This document shows, piece after piece, positions 48,000 through 59,157 of a stretch of DNA of 64,000 nt. The stretch is taken from contig NC_081408.1 in the NCBI RefSeq assembly GCF_030272615.1, positions 605,793,673 to 605,857,672 on the forward strand, read 5' to 3'. Under the pieces are notes generated by a model. It saw only the letters and a program-made list of their open reading frames with translations, was not told the origin of the DNA and made no database searches. Position numbers and translations under genes: made by a program. Position 1 is the first letter of the stretch. Each line of letters opens with the position of its first letter. The DNA is from Cryptomeria japonica. Taxonomy: Eukaryota > Streptophyta > Pinopsida > Cupressales > Cupressaceae.

Positions 48000-49100
48000 G
48001 CTCCTTGGTAAAGAGGCGGCATAGGGAGGTGCAGTTTCATATATGCCAGCGCAGTATTAACAAGCTATGTTAAGGTGGTGGCGAGCAGTAAACAATTGTG
48101 TTGGCTTGGGGGCACAGGGCATTTTGCTAGGTTTTTGGCAATCATGGTAAAGCAATTGCAAGAGGGTCATGATGTGTTTAGTTGGTAGAAAAAATAGTTT
48201 CAGATGAACACTTGCAATGCATCTTCTCTTACCAAGCGCTAGCAACACTATGTTTGTCACAGGAGTATTGGGTGAACAAGTGCTAACAGCTGGCCATCGA
48301 TCCAAGGCAGAGCTATACATAGTGATTTTAAAACCAATCTGGTTTTTTTTCCTTCTAGAAGCAATCATTCATTTGTGGCTTCTTCACCTTTTCCTCCAAA
48401 ATCAGTTTTCTAATATTTATGTTGCAGGTTTAACAGAAGGCCAAGCCAAAAACCTTCAAATATAAAGGCTCAGCATCTACCCCTCCTCCACATTTGGATT
48501 CTGAGTCTGCATGGACGCAGCCGTGCAATGAGGTTCAAATATTGCATGCATTCTGTGGGGATGTTAGAGGAGTACTGACTATAATAAATGTCCATCATTT
48601 TCAAGGGTAGCTCAAAGTTCTCACTTATGCGGCCTCTCACTGCACCAAACCAGGAGGCACAGGGAGATTAGTTATGGCGTGAGATTCCTGTCTTTGGCGG
48701 ATTACAGAGGTGTCAGGTCAGCAAATGCAGTTGAGCCATGAATTGAGAAGATCGTGGATACCGGGCATGCTTTGCTGGAGGCACAAGAGCAATGGGGCAT
48801 GATCTGAGATTCCATTGAGGTATATTTTTTGTGTTTCTTTCTTTTGCTGCTCTCATGGTCTAAGGGTTTCAGTGGTTATGTGTTAGCTTTTATATGGAGT
48901 AATCTATCATTTGGCTGTCTTTAGGGTTATTAGTTTTGCTGCTTGTTAGGGGTGCAATTTTGTGTGTTGCTGGCTTTCTGAGAGCATTTTGATTGTATTC
49001 TTGTGCAGTACTTCTATGCTATCTTTGCAATCAATCTTTTATATCAAGGGCAGGAGCCCCTGTAGAATATCCACCATTATATCTAAAAATAAATAAAAAA
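48000..49100 (+). other. Probable 3' untranslated tail of a plus-strand LINE
   Basis: Non-coding, ending tttatatcaagggcagg followed by an A-rich end (ctaaaaataaataaaaaatc, 49084-49103). The phrase describing a tail with atatcaa...agg..cccct then poly-A resembles 3' ends of plant LINEs. It would fit the RNase H remnant at 46560-46930, with the inverted LINE piece inserted between. Low certainty. Confidence 0.4.
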
Positions 49101-49715
49101 TCAGAGCTCTGATCCATCCCCAACTTGGAGGGTGAAGCTCATAAATTTCCCCACCAGTTTAACGGATTTTATGTCTATGTGGCAGCATTGCAAGGCCTCT
49201 GTGCACATTTTTAAAATTCCCTTCACATCGAATTTGGTAAATTTTTGGAGAACAAAACTCCTGGAACCACCAGCTTCCTTTATTTTCTATAACTACTAAA
49301 AAACATTATAAACTTCATGGACCTGACTTGAAAAGGCTCCTAGATTTTCTAGAGCCTCTATACACTTTACTAACTTCCGAGAAATTTACACTTCCTTAGA
49401 ATAAAGCTGTTTTTTCTAGAAGAATGTGATTGATTTTCCCTGTTTGAAGGAAGAGACTGTTCTCAAGTTACTTTTCTTCCTTTGTATGGAAAATCTAATT
49501 TAAGCTGTTTTTATTGTTCTCTGAAATAGATCTTATGATTCCAGTTGCTCCTGCATCTATTCATGTATAAAATTAACGATTCCAAAGAGGGAAGTATCTA
49601 CAATAGGTTGAATTGGGAGAAAACCCCACATACAGCTACTCATTGAAGAGGAAAGAGAAATCAGAATATTGTACAATCTGGCCCAAAACATGAATTAATA
49701 GCAACAGCAACTTAT

Positions 49716-51956
49716 CTAGCCAGTGATTACTATAGATGAATTCCTTGAGTGTAGCCATGAAATTGCTGCATCTCGTGTTGCTAAAAACCAACCAACTCTT
49801 TCCGTACTCTGCTCAAAAGGAGAATCCAATTCCCTTAAATGAGTTCCAAAGAGAGTTACCAAACTGGAACTTTGATCCGAAGAGCCCTTGTGATTTCCAT
49901 GACCAGTATGAATCCAAAGCAATGGAGGTATCTCCTTCCCATTTTTAAGAGATTTTGATAGACTGACTATCCAATCATCAAAGGCAGTAATTGCTACTTT
50001 AAATGAGAGGCTGCGTAAATTTAAACACCATTCTCTATTTGACTTGATCTGAAGATCTGTGTAGACTCCAAAAAATGTTCCCAGAGAGAACAAATTGCGA
50101 GCTCTTTCTGGTGAGTTAAACTTGTAACACAAGTCAATTAAATAATTACAAAAGGGTTTTCGAACTTCGTCTGATGCCTGATACAATACAGTTTCAAGTT
50201 CTTCTTCAAGAGCTGATAAGATGATGTCCTCTTCCTGCAGCATCTTGATAAGTACACTCAATTCAGGATTGATTTTCTCAATGCATTCATGAATCTTATT
50301 GAACTCTTTCTTCTCACAGAGAGTAAGCACTGATAGGAGAGATCCACAAAACTTGTCATCTGGAGAGATCCTTTCATCAAGAAGAAGATTAAATGTCCTT
50401 ACAACATCATCAAATCTCTTTATTCTACCATAACATTGTATAAGAGATGTGCAAACCATCAGATTAGGCCTGAATCCAGCTTCCATCATCTCACTGAACA
50501 TCCTACTAGCCTCTTCTATCTGACCTCTACTTGCATAGAGATCTATCATCGATGTATAACTCCGGCTATCAGGCTTACAACTGTCTGACTCACACATCTC
50601 CTTAAAAAGTATGACAGCCTCCTCCACAAGGCCTATATCAGCGCACATGCCCAACAGGGTATTATAAAGAATGGTGTCCTCCTTGCATTCTTGTTCTTTC
50701 ATTTTTTCAAACAGCTGCAAAGCGTCACCTCCCCGCTTAGCCTTAGCATATATCCTTAAAAGGCAAGTAAAAGTTATCTGATCAGGTCTAAGTCCCACAT
50801 CAATCATCTCTTCAAATAGCTGTTTAGCCTCCCTTGGCTTCTCTACCTTTGCTACTGTGTCCAACATTGTATTATATACAACCAAATTAGGCTTAACTCC
50901 CAGTGCTTTCATTTCTTGGAATGTATACAATGCACCATCAAAATCCCAAGCAAGATTGTACATTTTCATCATTGTAGAGAATGCTTTAATATCAGGTATC
51001 CACCCATTTGCTCTTGCTCGCTCATACAAATCTATGGCTTCCTCTACTTGACCAGCTCTACTGTAAGCATCTACCATTGCAGTATACGTTATCCCATTAG
51101 GCACACACCCAATCTCACTCATTCTCTCGAACCATTCTACAGCCTTGCGAGGAAGATTGCACTGTCTGGCACAACTTATCACAGTGGAGAAGGTTATGTT
51201 GTCAGGGTCAATCCCTTGATCAAGCATGTCCTCAACCAACTCCTCCACCCTACCCCATTGCCTTCCTTTCCTCAGGATCTTCATGGTCACATTATAGATC
51301 ACGGTATTCATCTGAAAATCTTCATTTTTGCGGAGCCACTGAAAGAAACAATATGCCCTCTTCCAGTCTTGAAAACCATTCATAGTGGTCGTCACAGTTT
51401 TGGGACTTGGGGTTTCTTGTAAGGAATCTAGAACCTCAAAAATAGCCTTCTGGGTTGGCTTACATGAATCTAATTTCCTTTTCAAGCGCCCAAGCCATGC
51501 CATTTGAGGATTACTGCCCCTCTCGCGTTCCATAGGTTGAACTGATGCTCTGTGATTTCTTCCATTGACGTAATCTGATCTTGGTTTGGACTGTGATATC
51601 CCATGGTTGAGGTCATGGGTTTCGGTGGCTGAGGGTTTTGCGTGTCGAAATTCCAGAGCTAAGGGTTTAAGCTGGTCTGTTATAGATGGGTTTTGGGATA
51701 TCGTTTCTTTTTCTCCATGGCTGCAACTTATGACTGCAAAACGCTTTAGTGTGTGCGGATTGCTTACACAAGTGTACCTGAGCTTAAGATTTGATCTGGG
51801 AACTGAAGAACTGGTGTAGTGAGTATGATAAGAATGAGTACCTGCATTAGCAGTTGAGGGGATTGTTGAGGCCAAAGACATTATCAATTCTGCTGCTGCT
51901 CCTTTTCCTGTTAGTGCCGACCTTCCTGTTGTCCCTTGCCCTTCTTTCACAGACAT
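49716..51956 (-). CDS. PPR-SMR protein, SVR7/SOT1 type, organelle-targeted
   Basis: The only intact host gene: 746 codons, no intron, stop at 49716-49718. A Ser/Thr-rich N-terminus (typical of chloroplast transit peptides) precedes about nine or ten 35-residue PPR motifs, residues about 215-535 (for example VIYNVTMKILRKGRQWGRVE, ITFSTVISCARQCNLPRKAV, VVYNTMLDTVAKVEKPREAK). The last 130 residues form the SMR-like region ending TGHGNHK ... ERVGWFLATRDAAISWL. PPR tracts bind single-stranded RNA base by base. Relatives from memory (Arabidopsis SVR7 At4g16390 and SOT1 At5g46580, about 700 residues) act in chloroplast rRNA and atp mRNA maturation and translation. The motif that is LDxR in SOT1 reads LNLR here, while TGxG is kept, so nuclease activity is doubtful. 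The second ATG at 51881 (MSLASTIPS) is the more likely start for a transit peptide; 51956 is the longest form. Confidence 0.9.
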   Translation of the reverse strand: MSVKEGQGTTGRSALTGKGAAAELIMSLASTIPSTANAGTHSYHTHYTSSSVPRSNLKLRYTCVSNPHTLKRFAVISCSHGEKETISQNPSITDQLKPLALEFRHAKPSATETHDLNHGISQSKPRSDYVNGRNHRASVQPMERERGSNPQMAWLGRLKRKLDSCKPTQKAIFEVLDSLQETPSPKTVTTTMNGFQDWKRAYCFFQWLRKNEDFQMNTVIYNVTMKILRKGRQWGRVEELVEDMLDQGIDPDNITFSTVISCARQCNLPRKAVEWFERMSEIGCVPNGITYTAMVDAYSRAGQVEEAIDLYERARANGWIPDIKAFSTMMKMYNLAWDFDGALYTFQEMKALGVKPNLVVYNTMLDTVAKVEKPREAKQLFEEMIDVGLRPDQITFTCLLRIYAKAKRGGDALQLFEKMKEQECKEDTILYNTLLGMCADIGLVEEAVILFKEMCESDSCKPDSRSYTSMIDLYASRGQIEEASRMFSEMMEAGFRPNLMVCTSLIQCYGRIKRFDDVVRTFNLLLDERISPDDKFCGSLLSVLTLCEKKEFNKIHECIEKINPELSVLIKMLQEEDIILSALEEELETVLYQASDEVRKPFCNYLIDLCYKFNSPERARNLFSLGTFFGVYTDLQIKSNREWCLNLRSLSFKVAITAFDDWIVSLSKSLKNGKEIPPLLWIHTGHGNHKGSSDQSSSLVTLFGTHLRELDSPFEQSTERVGWFLATRDAAISWLHSRNSSIVITG

Positions 51957-52018
51957 ACACTGAAAATGGGAAAATACTCTTATCCAAAAGAAATGCCTGG
52001 AAGATTTTTATTGAATCT

Positions 52019-52033
52019 GTATATATATAATCT
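52019..52033 (-). promoter_or_regulatory. Candidate TATA box of the PPR gene
   Basis: Minus strand GATTATATATATACA, about 65-75 bases upstream of the first ATG (51956) and about 140 upstream of the second (51881). Position and sequence suit a core promoter. No other element was examined in detail. Confidence 0.5.
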
Positions 52034-54309
52034 GATTTTATTGGGGTTTATGGTTTAGAACTTTACAGATACATACTAAAAGATTGATAATAGTTCATTT
52101 AAATTAAAAAAATTATATAAATAAATAATTAATATAAGCTAAATTAAGAGAAAAAGTGGTGGAGTGGGAGTATTGAAATTTTTATTTATAAGTTGATCTT
52201 TTGATGTTTCAGTGTTTTATACTTATGCAAATATATATATTTTAAGATTGGTTTAGAGTAGTAAAATTATTGTTTTTTATACTATTGAAAATTTAAGTTA
52301 TTTTTTTGAAAAAAATCAATCTAAGTTATTTTGTTTTTTATGTGTCTCATTTGTCTTAATGATTCAATCTTTAATTCTTTATAGTTAACAACCAAAGATA
52401 TCATTTAATAGGTAGTTGTTATCAGACACCTTTATACCTTTATGCCTTTATGAACATAGCAAAAGAAATAATATGCATAATCTAATTACTTACCTCGTCT
52501 TCTCCTATCTCTAGTCATAGATTCACTTCAAACAAGGTTAATACATTGTATATTTCATTTCATCTAACTACATATAAATCATATATAATGCCTACACTTT
52601 CGCATGCCTTTGGTTGTATATTGTCAACATTGTAATTTTTGATATGTATTTGGGATGCATAGGTTGTGCTTGTGTATGTTCCTTTGAGTGGTTATCAATA
52701 TTCTAGCTTCACCATTTTCATTAATGATCATTGTTCCTATTGTTGGTTTATGTGTTTGTCAAATGAGTTATTGCATGCTTTTAATGCCATGTATTTAGGC
52801 ATGCCACATGTTACAGATGGTGTTCCTCTACATGTCAATTGTTAGAGTATAGCTTGCATCATGATGTGTGTATGTCAATGTGGCAAGATCCTTGTGAGGA
52901 TTTAATGTATTTTTTATATGTTGCTTGTTTGTATTGAGTGGGAGAGCCCTTAATGGACAAATATCATTTTTGGCATTAGGATATGTATGGTAGGGGAAAT
53001 TAGGGTTTCACCAATTAGGATACTAAAACTACTAATCTCACCAAATCAACCAAGCATAAAAAGGGGGTGTAAATCCAATAGATCTAGCCACCATTCAATT
53101 AGGAAAAGGGCTAAGATACTGATTAGATTTACTTGTTTGTTGCTTCCTCTTTTATAGAGTCAAAATTGGATTTGAATTGTAAAGTTTTGGGGTAAGACAA
53201 TAGAGAATTAAAGTAAAACAATAACAATAGAGTGTTCTAGATTTCAGATAGAGCCACAAAGAGATCTGAGAAGAGGAAGTGAATTAGAACTTATAGCTAA
53301 AAACCCAAACTAAATTGTTGAGACTAGGGTGGTAGGTTGCCCTGGTCTTGCAACTTCCAGATGGGCAAGTGGGATGTTTTCTGGATCAAGGAGATGCACA
53401 GGATCCACTGTCGGAAGATTGGACATTCTCAGGACCAAGGTGGTAGGTCACCCTAATCCTCTTATTTTTGCTTCTAAAACAGTTGAACTTGCATTGTTGT
53501 CTATTATGTCGAAATCTTTGATCACAGCTCCTAAATCAATTTCATGCACACAATAAGAGAGAGAAAGGGTTGTGGATAGGGGTTTGCCTTGGGTCAAACC
53601 CCAATTTGGGAATTAACCTTGAAATTGAAATGATAATTGAAATGAAAATAGAATTGAAATGTAGCAAGATGCTTTCCTTTTGAGGGAAAAGCTAGATCTA
53701 AAATTGAATGCTTGTAACTGAAGTTGATACCTTGATGAAACTTTCTTGAATCCTCACACAAGGGTTTAAGATGTCATGCAGAATGTCTTCATGGAAGTTT
53801 GATCATGGATTACATCTTGAATGATTGTACTTGACTTAACCTCTCCTTTAATGCTTGACAAATGATTGACTACTTGCTCACTTGAATTGAATTTTCTAGA
53901 GTATAATTGAGAGAGATCCAACTTAGGTTTTATAGACCTCAAATGAGAAGGGTAGACCTCCTTTTATACTTAACCATCCAAAACTTATTTGAATTTTCGG
54001 AGAAAGCTGACATAGGACCTAAATTTTTGCCCACTTGAAGTGACCATTGATGGTACCAAATTTGGGTCCTAATTAGGAGGACCAAGGCGATGGGATGCCC
54101 CGATCTTATTAATTAGGACTCAAATTTGAACGGGGGACAAAAATGGAGTTGAAAATGCAAGTTTCAGGAAGGTGTGTGCATAATCAAAGTAAACATCATG
54201 CACTGAGGGATAGAACGCCAAGGTGAGGTATAGGTGAGACAAAATTGTATGTGGGTACAATTTACAAAGCTACATTTAGCCTCCACTTTAGCAGGAGTAT
54301 GAGACTACA
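52034..54309. other. Intergenic stretch, upstream of the PPR gene
   Basis: A+T rich, no gene recognised. A phrase of the type (a)ccaagg(t/c)g(g/a)t(a/g)gg...ccc...tct recurs at about 53326, 53438 and 54080, suggesting that 53000-54300 is a decayed repeat element of unknown type. Confidence 0.5.
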
Positions 54310-54722
54310 CCTATACTCATGGTAAAGTACAAAGTTGCATTGAAAAACTTTCACCAAGATACTAAAGAGACAAGACACACCAAACCCCCAGGGACTTTAG
54401 GATCTTACTACTTGATGCAGTCACCAGTTAGGAGGGACCTCAAAGAGATCAATCTGGACCGGGCAGCAAGAGTAAACACAACAGAAACAAGAGGATATGA
54501 TGGAGGCAATGCAGAACTAAATGAATTAGATCATGAAAACTGATTACAGATAACCGATCACATCTGGATTACAAGATTCGGCTCACTGGCCTGCTACATA
54601 CATGCTTAATTATAGAGCTGGTCAACTTCGGACCTCTATCTCTCTATTCTATCTCCTTGATTTCTAATGCTCAATTACAATGATTTATACAATCCAAGGG
54701 GATCCGCTCAGCCAAAAGGGAT
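54310..54722 (-). repeat. Probable distal part of the chromovirus 3' LTR
   Basis: Sequence left of the Copia insertion that should continue 61377 onward once the Copia is removed (the target word is gggat on the left, aggat on the right). On the minus strand it contains ttgtataaatcattg, a TATA-like word near 54680. That suits an LTR with U3 to the right of the Copia and R/U5 here. The outer boundary was not determined. Confidence 0.4.
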
Positions 54723-55147
54723 TGTTGGTGTAAATAAATATTCATTTTGGATATTATTACACTTACTTAAGTTAACTTAGGATAATGCATCTCTTCGTAG
54801 TTTGGATTTGAGACACTTAGGGAAGTGTGCACATAGGGATAGAGCTTGTAGGAGAAATTCCACCTTTTGTGGTCTTATTTTGCTGTTACACTCCACATTC
54901 AGTGGGTCATCCACCTCTTATGGAATATTATATTATTTCTTACCTACCCTTGTTTCTCATTGAGCCACGTGTCATATTTGTGTGCTCATACATCCATATG
55001 GCCTTGCCTATATAAGCAGGCCTCTATTCATTGTATTGGTTAATCCAGTTGATCATTTGCATATTGATGAGAATATAGTTTGTTCTTGTCATTCTATTGT
55101 CTCTTTTATGCTTTTCATTATGCCCTTGATCTTGGCAAAATCCTACA
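54723..55147 (+). repeat. 5' LTR of the Copia element
   Basis: 425 bp, TGTTGGTGTAAAT...AATCCTACA. Contains gcctatataagcagg near 55005-55019, a good TATA box (tatataag) for the element transcript. Confidence 0.93.
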
Positions 55148-55159
55148 TGGTATCAGAGC
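55148..55159 (+). other. Primer binding site, tRNA-iMet type
   Basis: TGGTATCAGAGC directly after the LTR end. Confidence 0.93.
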
Positions 55160-56616
55160 TATTGGGGCTTCATTGATTGGTTTTTGGAGACATCGTGGAA
55201 GGCTTCTATTTTCGGATTTGGGGATCTTCATTTTTTGGGGGCATCATACAGCGTTTTGGACATCATCGTTGAATCCGGGAGGCCGTTTCCATAAATTTCG
55301 ACTATAAAGTCGACCTATTTTGGTGAGAAAAATTTTTTTCCCCATTTTGGCTATTATCGTACGGATTTCGAAATTTTTTTATTTATTTTTCGACAAAAAA
55401 AAAATTCTGAAAAATTTCGAAAAATCAAAAAGAAAAAGGGTTTTTTGTGTTGTTTTTGGGGGGTCCGCAGACCCCCCTCGTGCAGTCCGTACCTGCGTGT
55501 CACAGGTGTTGCAGGTTCGGACCTACCGCTGACGTCGCCACGTACAGGTACTCGCCGCCACTGCAGACCGCCAAGACCTGTGCCGTCGAAGAGCTCCCGC
55601 CACCGGCTTCCCTCCCACTGGCCGCTTTACCTGCACGCCGCCGAGTCTTGTCCACGCTGTCGGCCAAAGTTTTTCGACGACCGCCCAACCTCCGACCCCG
55701 CCACATGGAGCCCAGTCGGCTACCAGGACCCCGCCACGCAGTGCCACGTCAGGTCTGTACGCCACGTCACCTACCACGCAGTGCCACGTCAAGTTCGTAC
55801 GCCACGTCATCCACCACGTAGTGCCACGTCAGATCCGTACGCCCTGTTAGTCACCTGCATAGTCATCTGCCCAGTCAGCAGTCCGTACAGTACGGACGAC
55901 TAGTCAGCAGGGAGGTGAAGTTTTAGTGACGGCCAGATGGCCGTCAAATTTAACATAGTGAATTGCTGACGTCAGTGCCACATCAACATTTTTTGAAAAT
56001 TTTTTGACCCCTCTCCATTGAGCTTTTCAGTTTTGCAATCCAACTTTGAAAGGCCATATCTTGCTCATTTTTGCTCCTTTTTTGGTGCAATTTTTTATTT
56101 CGTGATCTTCGCAGTGGTGTGGTTATTTTCTGATTTTGGTGCATAGGTTTTTCAGAATTTTCAGATTCTCTCAGCTGTACCTGTCTAATCCTCAATTCTG
56201 CAACTTCAAAGGCCTCGTTTGAGCTCATACGACCTCCTTTTCAGGTGCCATTTTTTTTTAAAGTGCTTATTTTTTCGTCTACTTTCATAATCTATGATCA
56301 GATTTCAGAGATTTTGAGTGGAAATTGCACTTTCAGATATTGGTCTTATTTGGCCTATTAGGTACTTGTAAATTGCTTGGATCTTAGTTAGATCTCTTGC
56401 ATTATCAGTTTGAGACTCTTTTGGTCTTATTGAGGCAGTTGTAAAATTGTAAATCAGAAGTCCACTTTGCCATTTTTTGCAAGTGGCCCATTGTATATGC
56501 ACTACTTATAAAGTGCCAAAATCATCACATTTGGGGGGGGTTCTTTGATTGAGTGAATTTGGGGGGGTGTCTTGTGTGATTGTGCCTCTCTTTGTGCTCT
56601 TTCCATTTTTGTTGCA
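55160..56616 (+). other. Copia leader with G+C-rich hairpin and 40-bp repeats
   Basis: Untranslated leader of 1.4 kb. At 55458-55477 an 8-bp stem (ggggggtc/gacccccc) closes a 4-base loop. The segment 55440-55900 is rich in C, G and CpG, unlike the rest of the window. A 40-bp unit containing ccacgtca and cgtacgcc is repeated three times from 55735, 55775 and 55815. Open frames across it are by-products of composition. Confidence 0.75.
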
Positions 56617-57570
56617 ATGAGTCCTAATAAATTTCCACCTTTAACTCCACATAATTATGCATCATGGAAAATTAAAGTATGGAGTAAATTAATGGAAAAG
56701 GGTCTCACACACTACATAGATGGAACAATAACAGCACCACTTGATCCTAAGGCTAATCCAATTGCTCAATTAGAATGGCTCACAAAGAATTGCATGGCTC
56801 TTGGAACCTTATGCAAGTACGTATCAGATGACCTCATTTTTCACATTGAGAAGTGTAAAACAATCAAAGAGGCTTGGGATATGTTTCAGAAATTGTATGG
56901 ACAAGTTGATGAAATTAGAGGCTATCAGATTGGCAATGAGCTCACCAACTTAGATCCCAAGAGTTTTGATACAATCCAAGATTATGTCAGCAAAGCAAAT
57001 GAGCTAAGAGCAAAGCTTAAGGATTGTGGAATTGACAAAAAGGATGCTCAGTTGATATTCAACTTGTTGGACAAGCTTGCACCAGAATATGCAGCATTTG
57101 TGTCTAGCTTCCAAACTCATCGTTTGACAGTGGGGAGTTCCTATGTTATGCCTTCATTTGATGCTTTCACAGAAATGTTGATATTGGAATAATCTAAGTT
57201 GTTGAACATGGGATATCTCAAGTCTTCAAAGTCCAAGGCTTTGGTGGCTAATCAAGGGAATCAAGGAAGTCAAGGCAAAGATTCCAACAAGAAGAAGAAG
57301 CAATCCAAGTCTAAGCCACACCAGGAAAAAGGACAATCATCCTCTCCATCACAAGGCAATTTTTCATCCTCTTCCAAGAAGGGGACACCACCTAAGAAGG
57401 ATAAACCAACTTGTGCATATTGCAAGAAGTATGGTCATGATGAGCATCGATGCCATGCAAAGCAAGTTGATGAGTTAACCAATCTTCTCAAGAAAAACAA
57501 CATCAACTTGCCATCTGCCTACATAAAGAAGGATTCATCTCCTTCCTCTTCCTCACAGTCTAAGGGAAAA
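56617..57570 (+). pseudogene. Copia Gag
   Basis: Start MSPNKFPPLTPHNYASWKIK at 56617 with the UBN2-type capsid domain (WDMFQKLYGQVDEIRGYQIG, FDTIQDYVSKANELRAKL). A Lys/Ser/Gln-rich linker leads to a zinc knuckle CAYCKKYGHDEHRC near 57412-57455 (C-x2-C-x4-H-x4-C). One TAA at 57190-57192 interrupts the frame (CAA would give Gln); otherwise it is open. Part of the single gag-pol polyprotein. Confidence 0.88.
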
Positions 57571-57960
57571 GGGCAAGCATTTGTGGCTACAACAGGTTCT
57601 TCACAGCAATGGATACTTGACTTGAGTGCCTCATATCACATGGGTTCTACAAAGGAGCAGTTTTCTTCATTGGAGCCATCTAAGGTACCTCACATTTACA
57701 TTGGTGATGATACTCAAGTAGAGGTTGAAGGGAAAGGTTCAGTTGACATGGATGATGGAACATTTGAGAATGTTCTCTATGTTCCTAACTTGTCTACCAA
57801 TCTTCTCTCCATCTACCAAATCACTCACTATGGGAATGGGAAAAAGGTTGAGTTTACACCAGATTCAGTTGTGGTAAAGGAACTTGATGATGATGCCTTG
57901 GTAGCAGTGGGACAAGTCAATGACAACTCAAGGCTTTATTCATTCTCCCATTTTGTGCCA
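57571..57960 (+). pseudogene. Copia protease domain
   Basis: Retropepsin-like domain after Gag. The active site reads WILDLSASYHM where WILDSGASxHM is usual, so the catalytic Asp remains but the following Ser-Gly is replaced by Leu-Ser. The flap-side motif VLYVPNLSTNLLSI is conserved. Same frame as Gag. Confidence 0.8.
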
Positions 57961-59157
57961 AGTTCACCTTCTAGGGTCTTGCTTACTCATTCAAATTCAG
58001 AAAGTAAGCTATGGCATGAGCGGTTTGGTCACCTCAACTACTGCTATCTTCAGCAGCTAAGCACTAAAGACATGGTCACAGGTCTACCTTGAATCAATTT
58101 TTCAGAGGGTGTATGTTCAGGTTGTTCCATGGGCAAGCATCCCGAAGAGAAGTTTGATAAAGGGAAAACTTGGAGAGCTTTGGAAGTTCTTCAACTTATT
58201 CACAATGATGTAGCAGGTCCATTTCCAACACCTTCATTTAGTAAGGCCTGCTATGTTCTCACCTTCATTGATGACTACTCCCGCTTCACTTGGTTCTACT
58301 TTCTCATTCATAAGAGTGAAGTTTTTGACAGATTTCAGGACTTCAAGACTCGTGTGGAGAAGCAATCAGGGAAAGTGGTCAAGATTCTTCATACAGATAA
58401 TGGAAGGGAATATGTGAACAAGAAACTTGAGGATTTTTGTACATTTGAGGGGATTGATCTTCAGCATTCTGTCACATACACTCCATAGCAGAACGGGGTT
58501 GCAGAACGCAAGAATAGAACTCTCAAAGAAATGGCTAATTGTATGATACATGCATGTTCTCTTCATCCTGCCTTTTGGGCAGAGGCTATCAGTTGTGCCA
58601 CACAAATCCAGAATCGGGTGCCTCACAAAGCTTTGCAAGGTATTACTCCTTTTGAAGCTTGGGCTGGTAGGAAACCGATTGTGAGACATTTCAGAGTCTT
58701 TGGGTGTCCAGCATGGGCTCGCATACCTCCGCAGAAACACAAGGCATTGGAACCTCAGAGTCGGCCTTGCATATTTGTTGGATATCCTGAGGGTGTTAAG
58801 GCATACAGATTGATGGATCCAGAGACACATGAGGTATTCATTGAGAGGAGTGTTCACTTTGAGGAAAGCTCTCCTAGCTTAGCCTCTCTACCTCCTCCAC
58901 CTTCCTCCATTTTGGATAGTGATGTTAGTGATTCAGATGATGAGACTCCCTCAACTCTGACTCGCAGGGTTACACCTCCGCAGGGTCCACTTGCAGTTGA
59001 GGAGCCTCATTCTCCACCTCCACCTAGACCTCATTGGGCTCGACAGACACTTGAGTCCGCGGGTTCTCTTGTTGGGGATCCTTCAGATACACGGAGAACT
59101 CGATCACAACATCAGGATCTTCCACATGCATTTATTACTACCGCTTTCGATCCATAG
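57961..59157 (+). pseudogene. Copia integrase
   Basis: GAG-pre-integrase zinc region (LWHERFGHLNYCYL ... CSGCSMGKH) and core with all three catalytic acidic residues visible: LIHNDVAGP, HTDNGREY, NGVAERKNR. These are followed by VFGCPAWARIP and a Pro/Ser-rich linker toward RT. Stops: TGA 58090-58092, TAG 58486-58488 (inside TP-Q-QNGVAE) and TAG 59155-59157, each a C-to-T of CGA or CAG. A one-base insertion near 59177 shifts the frame. Confidence 0.88.

Noticed and set aside
50916-51422. Plus-strand frame inside the PPR gene
   Set aside because: Antisense shadow of a clearly coding PPR tract.
55445-55903. Overlapping open frames in both strands of the Copia leader
   Set aside because: They follow from G+C-rich, stop-poor composition and the 40-bp repeats. 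No protein family was recognised.
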